Part shown: positions 57,235-64,000 of the stretch, in pieces
Numbering within the stretch: position 1 is the stretch's first letter
Layout of the letters: the number at the start of each line of letters is the position of its first letter
Source: Pseudomonas lini
GTDB lineage: Bacteria > Pseudomonadota > Gammaproteobacteria > Pseudomonadales > Pseudomonadaceae
Length of the DNA: 64,000 nucleotides
Direction: 5' to 3'
NCBI RefSeq assembly: GCF_030812475.1
Contig: NZ_JAUSSR010000010.1
Coordinates: forward strand, 62,001-126,000
Program-made: the position numbers and the translations under genes
The notes under the pieces: model-generated
Database searches by the model: none
Told to the model about the DNA's origin: nothing
The model's input: only the letters and a program-made list of their open reading frames with translations

Positions 57235-58013
57235 TTGCCGCGAGCCCGCAATGGCTATTGCTGGATGTGCCAGGTGCGCCACTGGCGCGGGCGACACTGC
57301 GGCAAACGTTTGGCCACGCGCAGTGGTTCTGGCTGTTCGAAGAGACGGAACTGCACGCATCTCGTGAACAGGGTCCGGTTCTGGTCGACCTGGGCTCATG
57401 CCCGGCGCTGACCGAGTTGTGCTACAGCGAAGCGCAAGACTGGCGTGGACTGTTGGTCTTCAGTGGGGCGTCGTCGTCGCCGTTGCTGGCGCATTTGCGT
57501 CGTATGCTCACGGTGTCGGTCGGCTTGCATCACCGTGCTTTGTTGAATTACTACAACCCCAACACCGCCAGTTATTTTTTCGATGCCTGCGATGCCCGGG
57601 AGCTGAGTCGCTGGCTGGGGCCGATCAGTCAGTTGCACTGGTTCGGCGGAACCTGGGCGGATCGCGCGATCGGCTGTCAGAGTTGGCAACAGCTGCACAA
57701 CCCAGGGCTCGCCGTCAGCCCTTTAGCTGTAGAAGAAAGCCTCAGCCCCGGTCAACAGGGAAAGCTGCAAACCTGTCTGCTGGAACAGCACGCCTGGCAC
57801 TGGAGCCAATCCACCGGGACCGATTACCACCACCTGTGGGAGCATATGCAGGACGGGCTGGCGCTGGGTTTCAACGAACGTGCGGTGCTCGATGACTGGT
57901 TATGGCTGCGCTTGCAATACCCCCGCGCGGCGCTGGTGCTGCCTTTGTCGGGGCAGACTCAGCGGGAGCGTCTGGACAGCCTGCGCGACCGATGGCAGGC
58001 CGATCAACGCTGA
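57231..58013 (+). CDS. DUF4123 domain T6SS effector adaptor
   Basis: A 260-aa protein of the DUF4123 (Tap/TEC chaperone) family, which loads a specific effector onto VgrG. Features are an N-terminal WLLLDVPGAPLARATLRQTF, LVDLGSCPALTELC, and the FSGASSSPLLAHLRRMLTV and LNYYNPNTASYFFDACD segments. Its ATG overlaps the vgrG stop by four bases (ATGA). Normally the cognate effector gene comes next, but here the following gene is a convergent transporter 27 bases away. Confidence 0.86.
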   Translation: MIAASPQWLLLDVPGAPLARATLRQTFGHAQWFWLFEETELHASREQGPVLVDLGSCPALTELCYSEAQDWRGLLVFSGASSSPLLAHLRRMLTVSVGLHHRALLNYYNPNTASYFFDACDARELSRWLGPISQLHWFGGTWADRAIGCQSWQQLHNPGLAVSPLAVEESLSPGQQGKLQTCLLEQHAWHWSQSTGTDYHHLWEHMQDGLALGFNERAVLDDWLWLRLQYPRAALVLPLSGQTQRERLDSLRDRWQADQR

Positions 58014-58040
58014 CCAGGCGTTGGTCATGGCCGCGCCGGA

Positions 58041-59390
58041 TCAGTGAGTCCGGCCCGCAAACCAGCCGTCGTTCTTGCGCAGGAACCAGGCAAAAGCGCC
58101 AAGGGTCAAGCTGCGCAAGGCCATGAACCACAGGAACGTTATCCACAGACCATGGTTGCCCAGGTCCTGGAGCGCCCAGGCGAACGGCAGTAACAGGATC
58201 ATCGTCAACAACATGCCGTTGCGCATTTCCCTGGCGCGGGTGGCACCGATGAACAGGCCGTCGAGCAGGTAACTCCAGACCGCAATCAGCGGCAGGGCGG
58301 CAAGGTAAGGCAGATAGATGAACGCGGTGTCACGCACGCTTTGAATGTCGGTTTGCATCTCGATGAACAGATGGCCGGCGAATAGAAACAGCGCGGCGAA
58401 ACCCAGGCTCGCGAGTAAAGACCAACCACAGGCCACCACCAACGAGCGGCGCAGGGCGTCGCGGTCGCGAGCGCCGATGGCGTGCCCGCAAAGAGCCTCC
58501 ACGGCGTGGGCCAATCCATCGAGCGCGTGGGCAGTCAGCAGCAGGCCGTTGAGCAATAGCGCATTGGCGGCGACTGTGGCATCGCCCAGTCGCGCGCCTT
58601 GCACGGTAATGAGAAAAAATACCGATTGCAGGACCAGGCTGCGGATGAAGATGTCGCGGTTGACCGCCAGCAGCGGTCGCCAGCTCTGCCACAGCGCCAG
58701 CGCAGCCCAGGCGATATGGCCAGGGAAGGCGCGCAGGGCGTTTCGGGTCATCAGCAGGCCGACCACTGCGCCAGTCCATTCGGCGATCACCGAGGCTCGC
58801 GCAGCGCCGACCACGCCCCATTCCAGCCCCAGGACAAACCACAGGTTCAAGGCGATGTTGACCAGGTTGGTGCTCAGCAGAATCGCCAGTGGCGCCCGGG
58901 CGTTCTGGGTGCCGAGGAACCAGCCGACCAGGGCATAACTGGCCAGTGCCGCCGGCAGGCCGAACAGCCGCGTGTGGAAAAATTCGCGGGTCAGCTGATC
59001 AAGTTCGGCCGAGGGTTGCATGAAGTGCAGCGCGACGCCGCTCAACGGCACACCCAGCGCTCCCAGGACAATGGCCAGCCCCATGGCCAACAGCAAGCCC
59101 TGCAACAGGATTTGCCGCAACGCCGCGCCATCCCCGCGCCCCGCAGCCTGGGCGGCAAAGCCGGTGGAGCCCATGCGCAGGAAGCCCATGGCCCAGGCGA
59201 GAACGGTATACAGGCTGGCCCCGACCGCGACGGCGCCCAGTTGATGGGCGTGGGGCAGGTGACCGATGACCGTACTGTCGACCAGTGCCACCAGCGGGAC
59301 GGAAATGTTCGACAGAATCATGGGGGCGGCGAGCGCCCAGACCTTGCGGTGAGTAGGGCGGTCGCGCCAGTCGGCGATCAGGTTGGACAT
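58041..59390 (-). CDS. MATE family efflux transporter (DinF-like)
   Basis: A 449-aa inner-membrane antiporter with about twelve hydrophobic segments. MATE features include WALAAPMILSNISVPLVALVDSTVIGHL near residue 18, MGFLRMGSTGFAAQAAGRGDG near residue 73, and the second-half repeat with AHALDGLAHAVEALCGHAIGAR. The closest type is DinF/NorM-like. I start at MSNLIADWRDRPTH; the frame upstream has no family similarity and contains REP sequence. Confidence 0.93.
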   Translation of the reverse strand: MSNLIADWRDRPTHRKVWALAAPMILSNISVPLVALVDSTVIGHLPHAHQLGAVAVGASLYTVLAWAMGFLRMGSTGFAAQAAGRGDGAALRQILLQGLLLAMGLAIVLGALGVPLSGVALHFMQPSAELDQLTREFFHTRLFGLPAALASYALVGWFLGTQNARAPLAILLSTNLVNIALNLWFVLGLEWGVVGAARASVIAEWTGAVVGLLMTRNALRAFPGHIAWAALALWQSWRPLLAVNRDIFIRSLVLQSVFFLITVQGARLGDATVAANALLLNGLLLTAHALDGLAHAVEALCGHAIGARDRDALRRSLVVACGWSLLASLGFAALFLFAGHLFIEMQTDIQSVRDTAFIYLPYLAALPLIAVWSYLLDGLFIGATRAREMRNGMLLTMILLLPFAWALQDLGNHGLWITFLWFMALRSLTLGAFAWFLRKNDGWFAGRTH

Positions 59391-59448
59391 GCGGGCTCCT
59401 TGGGGGAGCGGGCATTGTAGCGATACATTCGGAGTCTGCCGCGATCCA

Positions 59449-59538
59449 TGTGGGAGCGAGCTTGCTCGCGATGAGGTCGGCACATTCAATATCCATGGTG
59501 ACTGTCACGCCGCCATCGCGAGCAAGCTCGCTCCCACA
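59449..59538. repeat. Inverted REP pair, GAGCGA type
   Basis: GTGGGAGCGAGCTTGCTCGCGA faces CGCGAGCAAGCTCGCTCCCAC with a ~46-base centre, between the MATE gene and a small membrane protein gene. Confidence 0.87.
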
Positions 59539-59551
59539 GGGTTTGGTGGTG

Positions 59552-59845
59552 TCAGTGGATAATCCAGCTCAACAACCAAAGCCCCAACAGCAACCAGATG
59601 ATCCCCATGATGATCGATGCGCTCATGAAGGCGCGAATCGCCGCCCACAACAGCATCAACCCCACGATCAATGCGAGGATGCTGATGATCGACGCATCCA
59701 TGCCCAGCGCCCGGGACAGTCCTTCGACAAAGTTGCTGCCGGCATGGCTTAACAGATTGAACAGCCCGCTGAGGGCATCAACGATGAACCGGATGATCGA
59801 ACCGAGTACCTGGCCGAGCCATTCGAAAAAGCTTTCTACCTGCAT
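59552..59845 (-). CDS. Small membrane protein
   Basis: A 97-aa protein beginning MQVESFFEWLGQVLGSIIRF. It has an amphipathic N-terminal half and two strongly hydrophobic helices (ISILALIVGLMLLWAAI, SIIMGIIWLLLGLWLLSWI) at the C-terminal end. AGGA lies ten bases upstream. I recognise no named family. It lies alone between two REP pairs. Confidence 0.72.
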   Translation of the reverse strand: MQVESFFEWLGQVLGSIIRFIVDALSGLFNLLSHAGSNFVEGLSRALGMDASIISILALIVGLMLLWAAIRAFMSASIIMGIIWLLLGLWLLSWIIH

Positions 59846-59962
59846 GTCGTGAACGTCCTGTTGAAGTGGTTGAGCCTTGGGCCAGCGATCACAGTGGCGA
59901 GTTCCCTGAAGCCGGAATCGTTTGAGTATGACGCAAAGTTTCCAGTCTGTTGATGAACCCCC

Positions 59963-60048
59963 TTGTAGGAGCTGGCTTGCCAGCGAAAGCGGCCTCAAGC
60001 CTTGCACCGCCCATGAAGACGCCTTCGCTGGCAAGCCAGCTCCTACAG
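59963..60048. repeat. Inverted REP pair
   Basis: GTAGGAGCTGGCTTGCCAGC faces GCTGGCAAGCCAGCTCCTAC with a ~40-base centre, upstream of the MazG-like gene. Confidence 0.88.
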
Positions 60049-60112
60049 GGGGCTAACGCCCCTTGCCATCCCCGGCCATCCACCGGAAGCTATACGCCTT
60101 CAGGAGAGCCCG

Positions 60113-60415
60113 ATGAACCTTGTTGAACTGACCGAACGCCTGCACACCATCCGTGACCGCAATGACTGGCGGCAATTTCACAGCCCGAAAAACCTGGCCA
60201 TGGCCGCGAGCGTGGAGATGTCCGAACTGGTGGAGATCTTCCAGTGGCTGACCGAAGACCAGTCGCGCCAGCTGCCGGCGGACAAACTCGCCCATGCCGG
60301 GCAGGAAGTCGGCGATATCGTGCTCTATCTGTTGCTGCTGTGCAGCGAGCTGGGGCTGGACATGAATGAGGTGGTGAGCAGCAAGCTCGCCGACAGCGAA
60401 CGGAGGTTCAGCTGA
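60113..60415 (+). CDS. MazG-like nucleotide pyrophosphohydrolase
   Basis: A 100-aa all-alpha NTP-PPase (MazG/RS21-C6 type). The metal-binding motif is spread over AMAASVEMSELVEIFQWL (two ExxE-type turns) and GQEVGDIVLYLLLLC (ExxD). Related enzymes hydrolyse abnormal or excess dNTPs; the substrate here is not known. GGAG lies before the ATG. Its stop overlaps the cmoM start by one base. Confidence 0.9.
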   Translation: MNLVELTERLHTIRDRNDWRQFHSPKNLAMAASVEMSELVEIFQWLTEDQSRQLPADKLAHAGQEVGDIVLYLLLLCSELGLDMNEVVSSKLADSERRFS

Positions 60416-61164
60416 TGAGTGACCGTCATTTCGATCAACTGGCTACCCGTTTCGCCGAAAAAATCTATGGCGGCGCCAAAGGCGCGATCCGTCTGGCCGT
60501 GCTTCAAGCGGACCTGGCCGAAACCCTGCCGGAGCGGCCATTACGGGTGCTCGACATCGGTGCGGGCCTGGGTCACATGTCGTTGTGGCTGGCTCAGCGC
60601 GGCCATCAGGTGACGCTCGCCGAACCCGCCGGGCCGATGCTTGAAGGCGCCCGCCAGCGCTTCGCCGACGCCGGGCAGACCGCGACCTTCATTCAGGCTC
60701 CCTGGCAGGAGTTGCCCGGACAACTCACCGAGCCCTACGACCTGGTGCTGTGTCACGCCGTACTGGAATGGCTCGCCGAACCCCACGCGATCCTGCCGGT
60801 GCTGCATCAGCTGACGCGACCCGAAGGCTGGTTATCCCTGGCGTTCTACAACCGCGATGCGCTGATTTACCGCAATCTGCTCAAAGGGCATTTTCGCAAG
60901 ATGCGCAAGAACGACATGGCCGGTGAGAAGCAGAGCCTTACCCCGCAGCAGCCCCTCGATCCGCGTGAACTGGCGGCGCAACTTGAAGGCCTGTGGCGGG
61001 TCGAAACCCAGAGCGGGGTACGGGTTTTCCACGACTACATGCCGGTGGAATTCCAGGCCCGCGCCGAACTGGTGGACTTGCTGGAGATGGAGCTGGCCCA
61101 CCGTCGCCACCCAAGCTTCGCCGGGCTTGGGCGCTACTTGCACTGGATCTGTCGGCCGGTCTGA
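60415..61164 (+). CDS. cmoM: tRNA 5-carboxymethoxyuridine methyltransferase
   Basis: A 249-aa class I SAM methyltransferase. The start MSDRHFDQLATRFAEKIYGGAKG closely follows E. coli CmoM (formerly SmtA). The SAM loop is VLDIGAGLGHMSLWLAQRGH, followed by LAEPAGPMLEGA. CmoM methylates cmo5U to mcmo5U at the wobble position of tRNA. It is coupled to the MazG-like gene. Confidence 0.9.
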   Translation: MSDRHFDQLATRFAEKIYGGAKGAIRLAVLQADLAETLPERPLRVLDIGAGLGHMSLWLAQRGHQVTLAEPAGPMLEGARQRFADAGQTATFIQAPWQELPGQLTEPYDLVLCHAVLEWLAEPHAILPVLHQLTRPEGWLSLAFYNRDALIYRNLLKGHFRKMRKNDMAGEKQSLTPQQPLDPRELAAQLEGLWRVETQSGVRVFHDYMPVEFQARAELVDLLEMELAHRRHPSFAGLGRYLHWICRPV

Positions 61165-61176
61165 TCGGAGCTTGAA

Positions 61177-61800
61177 ATGAAAAGTCGTTCAGGGTTACTG
61201 GTGATCTGTCTGGGGTTGGCGGCCTGTCAGGGCAGCAATCCTTATGTGGCGACATCCAACCCCTTGCCGCCGGCGCCGCCCCAAGCGGCCAACACCTTCG
61301 ACCGCAGCGCTTACCCGGCGCCACCGCGTGACTATGGGCGCTACCGCAGCTGGGCCTGGCTCGATGGGCGACTGCCGCCAGGTACCGCCTGGGCGGACTC
61401 GGCGCAGGTGGCCGAAGCCGTCAGCAGCGCCCTCGACCAGCGCGGTCTGCGCCCCTTGCATGACAATCGCCAGGCTGACCTGTTTGTCAGCGCCGATCTG
61501 CGCCTGGAAACCCGCTTGCGCCAGGTCCGCGATGACTACGGTTACTACGGCGGCGGGTATGGCGGCTACGGCGGTTACAACCGCTACGGCAGCGGTTATG
61601 GCATGTACAACACGGTGCCGATCGTTCGAACGTATCAGGAGCAAGTCGTGGTGGTACGGGTGGATCTGTTCGATGCCCAAAGCGGTCAACCGGTGTGGAG
61701 TTCCAGCGCCGAAACCAGCCAGCGCGGCAGCCAGGGTGCGCAGACCGACGCCATACGGGAGGCTGTGGAAAAGGCAATGTCGGCGTATCCTCCTGATTAG
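61177..61800 (+). CDS. DUF4136 lipoprotein with Tyr/Gly-rich loop
   Basis: A 207-aa predicted lipoprotein, with a signal peptide and lipobox LAAC ([17 protein letters not shown]). DUF4136 features are [38 protein letters not shown] and [14 protein letters not shown]. An inserted stretch [20 protein letters not shown] near residues 124-145 is low-complexity. The function of the family is unknown. It is 12 bases after cmoM and precedes a paralogue. Confidence 0.88.
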   Translation: MKSRSGLLVICLGLAACQGSNPYVATSNPLPPAPPQAANTFDRSAYPAPPRDYGRYRSWAWLDGRLPPGTAWADSAQVAEAVSSALDQRGLRPLHDNRQADLFVSADLRLETRLRQVRDDYGYYGGGYGGYGGYNRYGSGYGMYNTVPIVRTYQEQVVVVRVDLFDAQSGQPVWSSSAETSQRGSQGAQTDAIREAVEKAMSAYPPD

Positions 61801-61853
61801 CTTCGTCACCAAGAAGCCTTGCGCAGGTTCATGTCTTCAACCGGAGAAATATC

Positions 61854-62408
61854 ATGTTCCGCCGTCTCGCTTTACTGGCCGTGGCCGCGCTGCTCAGCGC
61901 CTGCGCCTCCCAGGTCAATCATGACTTCGATGCCAGCCGCGACTTCTCCGCCTATCGCAGCTGGAGCTGGAAAGAACCCGCCCTGCAATATCGGCCCGAT
62001 GATCCGCGGATCAAGAGCGACCTGACTGAACAACGCGTGCGCCAATCGGTCGCCGATCAGCTCGATCAGCGCGGCTTGCGTCCGGCCGCCCCCGGTACCC
62101 GGGGTGACTTGAGCGTGCAGACCTATCTGATCGTCGAAGAGCGCCAGCAACTCGTGACCACCAACTATGGCGGCGCTTGGGGCAACCCATGGAATGGCTA
62201 CTGGGGCGGGCCGATGTACAACGAAACCCGCAACGTCAGCTACAAGGTGGCGACCATCCAGATCGACCTGCTCGATGGCAAGGACGGCAAGCTGGTGTGG
62301 CGCGGCAGTGATGAACAAATGCTCAGCCGTTCACCCAACCCCGCTGATCGCAGCGCGGCGATACGAGAAACGGTTGGACGGGTGCTGGCCAACTATCCGC
62401 CCAGATAA
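61854..62408 (+). CDS. DUF4136 lipoprotein
   Basis: A 184-aa predicted lipoprotein with lipobox LSAC (MFRRLALLAVAALLSAC). It shares with its upstream paralogue the block FDASRDFSAYRSWSWKEPA, then [20 protein letters not shown] and an IRETVGRVLANYPPR end. It carries a shorter Gly/Trp/Tyr-rich loop (YGGAWGNPWNGYWGGPMY). The two genes are a tandem duplication, 53 bases apart. Function unknown. Confidence 0.9.
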   Translation: MFRRLALLAVAALLSACASQVNHDFDASRDFSAYRSWSWKEPALQYRPDDPRIKSDLTEQRVRQSVADQLDQRGLRPAAPGTRGDLSVQTYLIVEERQQLVTTNYGGAWGNPWNGYWGGPMYNETRNVSYKVATIQIDLLDGKDGKLVWRGSDEQMLSRSPNPADRSAAIRETVGRVLANYPPR

Positions 62409-62561
62409 CCATCACGGCGTTTCCGGGAGGGGGGCGCCTCACGTTGCGCAGGCGCCGCTGTTCACCGATCTGCGTGGCGAGTTGCCGGCGCGCATGGGCG
62501 ATAGTGGGGGTTCGAGCATCAATCGCCGATGTCCGGCACCTGCATCAGTGCAACGATCGAG

Positions 62562-63416
62562 TCAGGCAACAGGCCGCCAATGCCCGACCATATGCTCAAG
62601 ATCCCCCGCACCCACCAGTTGAAAATCGCCACTGGAGCCGGCCGCGCTGGACAGCAGCGTCACCTCGCTCGGCAACCGCACCGGCTTCCTGAACTGCACC
62701 GCCAGCTCGACATTCGATGCCGGCAGGTGCTCATTCAGCGCCGCGAGTGTCCGGGCCTTGTTCCACAACCCATGGGCGATGGCGGTCGGGAAGCCGAACA
62801 GCCTGGCGCTGACGGCACTCAGGTGAATCGGGTTGTAGTCGCCGGACACCTTGGCGTACTGCCGGCCAATGTCCGCCGGCGCTTGCCACCGGGCCACCTC
62901 CATCAATTCCAGCGTCGATGCCAACACTTCCTCGACAGGCTCGCCATCCAGTTTTACGCCCCGGCACAGCATCTGGCTTTGCGCTTCCCACAACACGCCC
63001 AACTGATCGTCGAGGGTCGTCACCAGGTCGAACGTTGCACCTTTGGCATGGGGTTGCAGGTTCTGTACCTGCACGCTGACCCGCGCGCGATTGACCCCGC
63101 CCATCGGCCGCAGGATGCGGATGCGGTTGCTCAGGTGTATCAACCCCAGCAGTGGAAACGGAAATGCCTTGTCAGTGAGCAATTGCATCTGCAAGGCAAA
63201 CGCCAGGATGTGTGGGTAGGTGGGGGGCAGCAAACCGTTGTCGGCAAAGCCGCAGACCTTGCGATAGGCCGCCAGGCGCTGCGGATCGACCGTGATCCAG
63301 CAGCGCAGACCTGCAGCCGGCAGCGTAGTGCCGGTGATTTTGCGTCGAGTCGCGGCCTTTACATAGAGGTCCGGCAGACTAGGTTCGCGGTTGAGTGTGT
63401 GCCATTCGATGATCAT
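62562..63416 (-). CDS. MaoC-like acyl dehydratase
   Basis: A 284-aa hot-dog fold protein. The C-terminal half has the hydratase motif YAKVSGDYNPIHLSAVSARLFGFP followed by AIAHGLW, with the Asp/His catalytic pair. The N-terminal half is a second, degenerate hot-dog domain. Likely (R)-specific enoyl hydratase or 3-hydroxyacyl dehydratase in a fatty-acid-like pathway. It lies two bases downstream of the SDR reductase gene, which supplies the preceding reaction. Confidence 0.88.
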   Translation of the reverse strand: MIIEWHTLNREPSLPDLYVKAATRRKITGTTLPAAGLRCWITVDPQRLAAYRKVCGFADNGLLPPTYPHILAFALQMQLLTDKAFPFPLLGLIHLSNRIRILRPMGGVNRARVSVQVQNLQPHAKGATFDLVTTLDDQLGVLWEAQSQMLCRGVKLDGEPVEEVLASTLELMEVARWQAPADIGRQYAKVSGDYNPIHLSAVSARLFGFPTAIAHGLWNKARTLAALNEHLPASNVELAVQFRKPVRLPSEVTLLSSAAGSSGDFQLVGAGDLEHMVGHWRPVA

Positions 63417-63418
63417 GC

Positions 63419-64000
63419 CTAAGCCCCCAGAACACTTTGGCCACAGACGCGCAATGCTTGCCCGGTGAACGCCCCGGTGCCGGGTTGCGCGAGCCAGGCC
63501 ACCGCTTCGGCGACGTCTTGCGGCAAGCCGCCCTGGCCGAGGGAACTCATGCGTCGCCCGGCTTCTCGCAGACCGAATGGCAGGTGCGCGGTCATCTGGG
63601 TTTCAATGAAGCCTGGCGCCACCGCGTTGATGCTGATGCCGCGCGCCTTCAACAGCGGCGCCCAGGCCTGAGCCAGGCCGATCAGCCCGGCCTTGCTTGC
63701 CGCATAGTTGGTTTGCCCGCGATTGCCGGCGATGCCACTGATGGAGGCCAACAGGATCACCCTGCCGTCGTCCTGCAAGGTGCCGCTGTCGAGCAGCGCC
63801 TTGGTCAGCACCTGCGGCGCATTGAGATTGACCGCCAGCACGGCATCCCAGAATTCCGGGGTCATGTTGGCCAGGGTTTTGTCCCGGGTGATGCCGGCGT
63901 TGTGCACGACAATGTCGATGCCGTCGGGCAATTGCTCGATCAACTGCGCGGCGGCGTCTTCGGCGCAGATGTCCAGCGTGATGCCGCGCCCGCCGAGGCG
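63419..64000 (-). CDS. fabG: 3-oxoacyl-ACP reductase (SDR), 5' part outside window
   Basis: The C-terminal ~193 residues of a short-chain dehydrogenase/reductase; the frame is open to the window edge. Visible are the NAG motif ([12 protein letters not shown]), the active-site Ser in [14 protein letters not shown], the Tyr-x3-Lys in NYAASKAGL, and the FabG-like [17 protein letters not shown]. Because upstream sequence is cut, it could be a standard FabG or the high-molecular-weight FabG4 type often next to a MaoC dehydratase. The symbol is by family only. Confidence 0.85.
   Translation of the reverse strand, partial: RLGGRGITLDICAEDAAAQLIEQLPDGIDIVVHNAGITRDKTLANMTPEFWDAVLAVNLNAPQVLTKALLDSGTLQDDGRVILLASISGIAGNRGQTNYAASKAGLIGLAQAWAPLLKARGISINAVAPGFIETQMTAHLPFGLREAGRRMSSLGQGGLPQDVAEAVAWLAQPGTGAFTGQALRVCGQSVLGA

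Noticed and set aside
62433-62456. Terminator between the second DUF4136 gene and the MaoC gene (GGCGCC repeated).
   Set aside because: Arms are only six bases, self-complementary, and there is no T-run; too weak to call.

Overview
This window looks like chromosome from a Pseudomonas of the P. fluorescens group. The basis is high GC with Pseudomonas codon use, many short palindromic intergenic repeats of the fluorescens type (GTAGGAGCTGGCTTGCCAGCGAA and GTAGGAGCGAGCTTGCTCGCGA cores), and a gene order (gcbA, chemoreceptor, dsbD, aroQ, accBC, prmA, dusB, fis, purHD, retS, then urt/ure) that I recall from P. aeruginosa around PA4840-PA4868. That synteny is from memory and was not computed. No rRNA, tRNA, CRISPR array, integrase or transposase was seen.

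Layout. 1-2399: C-terminal part of a leucine-rich-repeat protein with a NEL-type E3 ubiquitin ligase domain, a likely secreted effector. 2463-7012 (minus): ureD-ureA-GNAT-GNAT-ureB-ureC, the urease structural genes with two embedded acetyltransferases. 7082-12804 (minus): urtABCDE, the urea ABC importer, preceded by a sigma-54 promoter and an NtrC-like enhancer. Together these form a nitrogen-controlled urea uptake and hydrolysis unit; ureEFG are not in the window. 13165-16707: a small ORF and a 1123-residue protein made of five tandem ~220-residue repeats. 16862-21960 (minus): a copper uptake/handling cluster (DUF2946, PCu(A)C chaperone, DUF2946, OprC-like receptor, PepSY membrane protein). 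22078-22740: a RelE/HigB-type toxin and antitoxin pair. 22796-31226: cobalamin genes as two divergent operons (cobK-cbiD-cobL, and cobGHIJ). Two diverged paralogues of unknown function, at 25986-26738 and 31459-32250, bracket cobGHIJ.

32311-51000 (mostly minus): housekeeping and signalling genes: marC, retS, purD, purH, fis, dusB, a DUF3426 protein, prmA, accC, accB, aroQ, dsbD, a chemoreceptor (ctpL-like) and the diguanylate cyclase gcbA. 51268-55692 (plus): a DUF2333 protein, a NUDIX hydrolase, a SUI1/YciH factor and speA. 55924-58013: a short VgrG with a DUF4123 adaptor but no adjacent effector. 58041-64000: a MATE transporter, a small membrane protein, a MazG-like protein with cmoM, two DUF4136 proteins (lipoproteins), and a MaoC dehydratase next to an SDR reductase cut by the window end.

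The least explained parts are the five-repeat protein, the paralogue pair around cobGHIJ, and the effector-less VgrG/adaptor pair.
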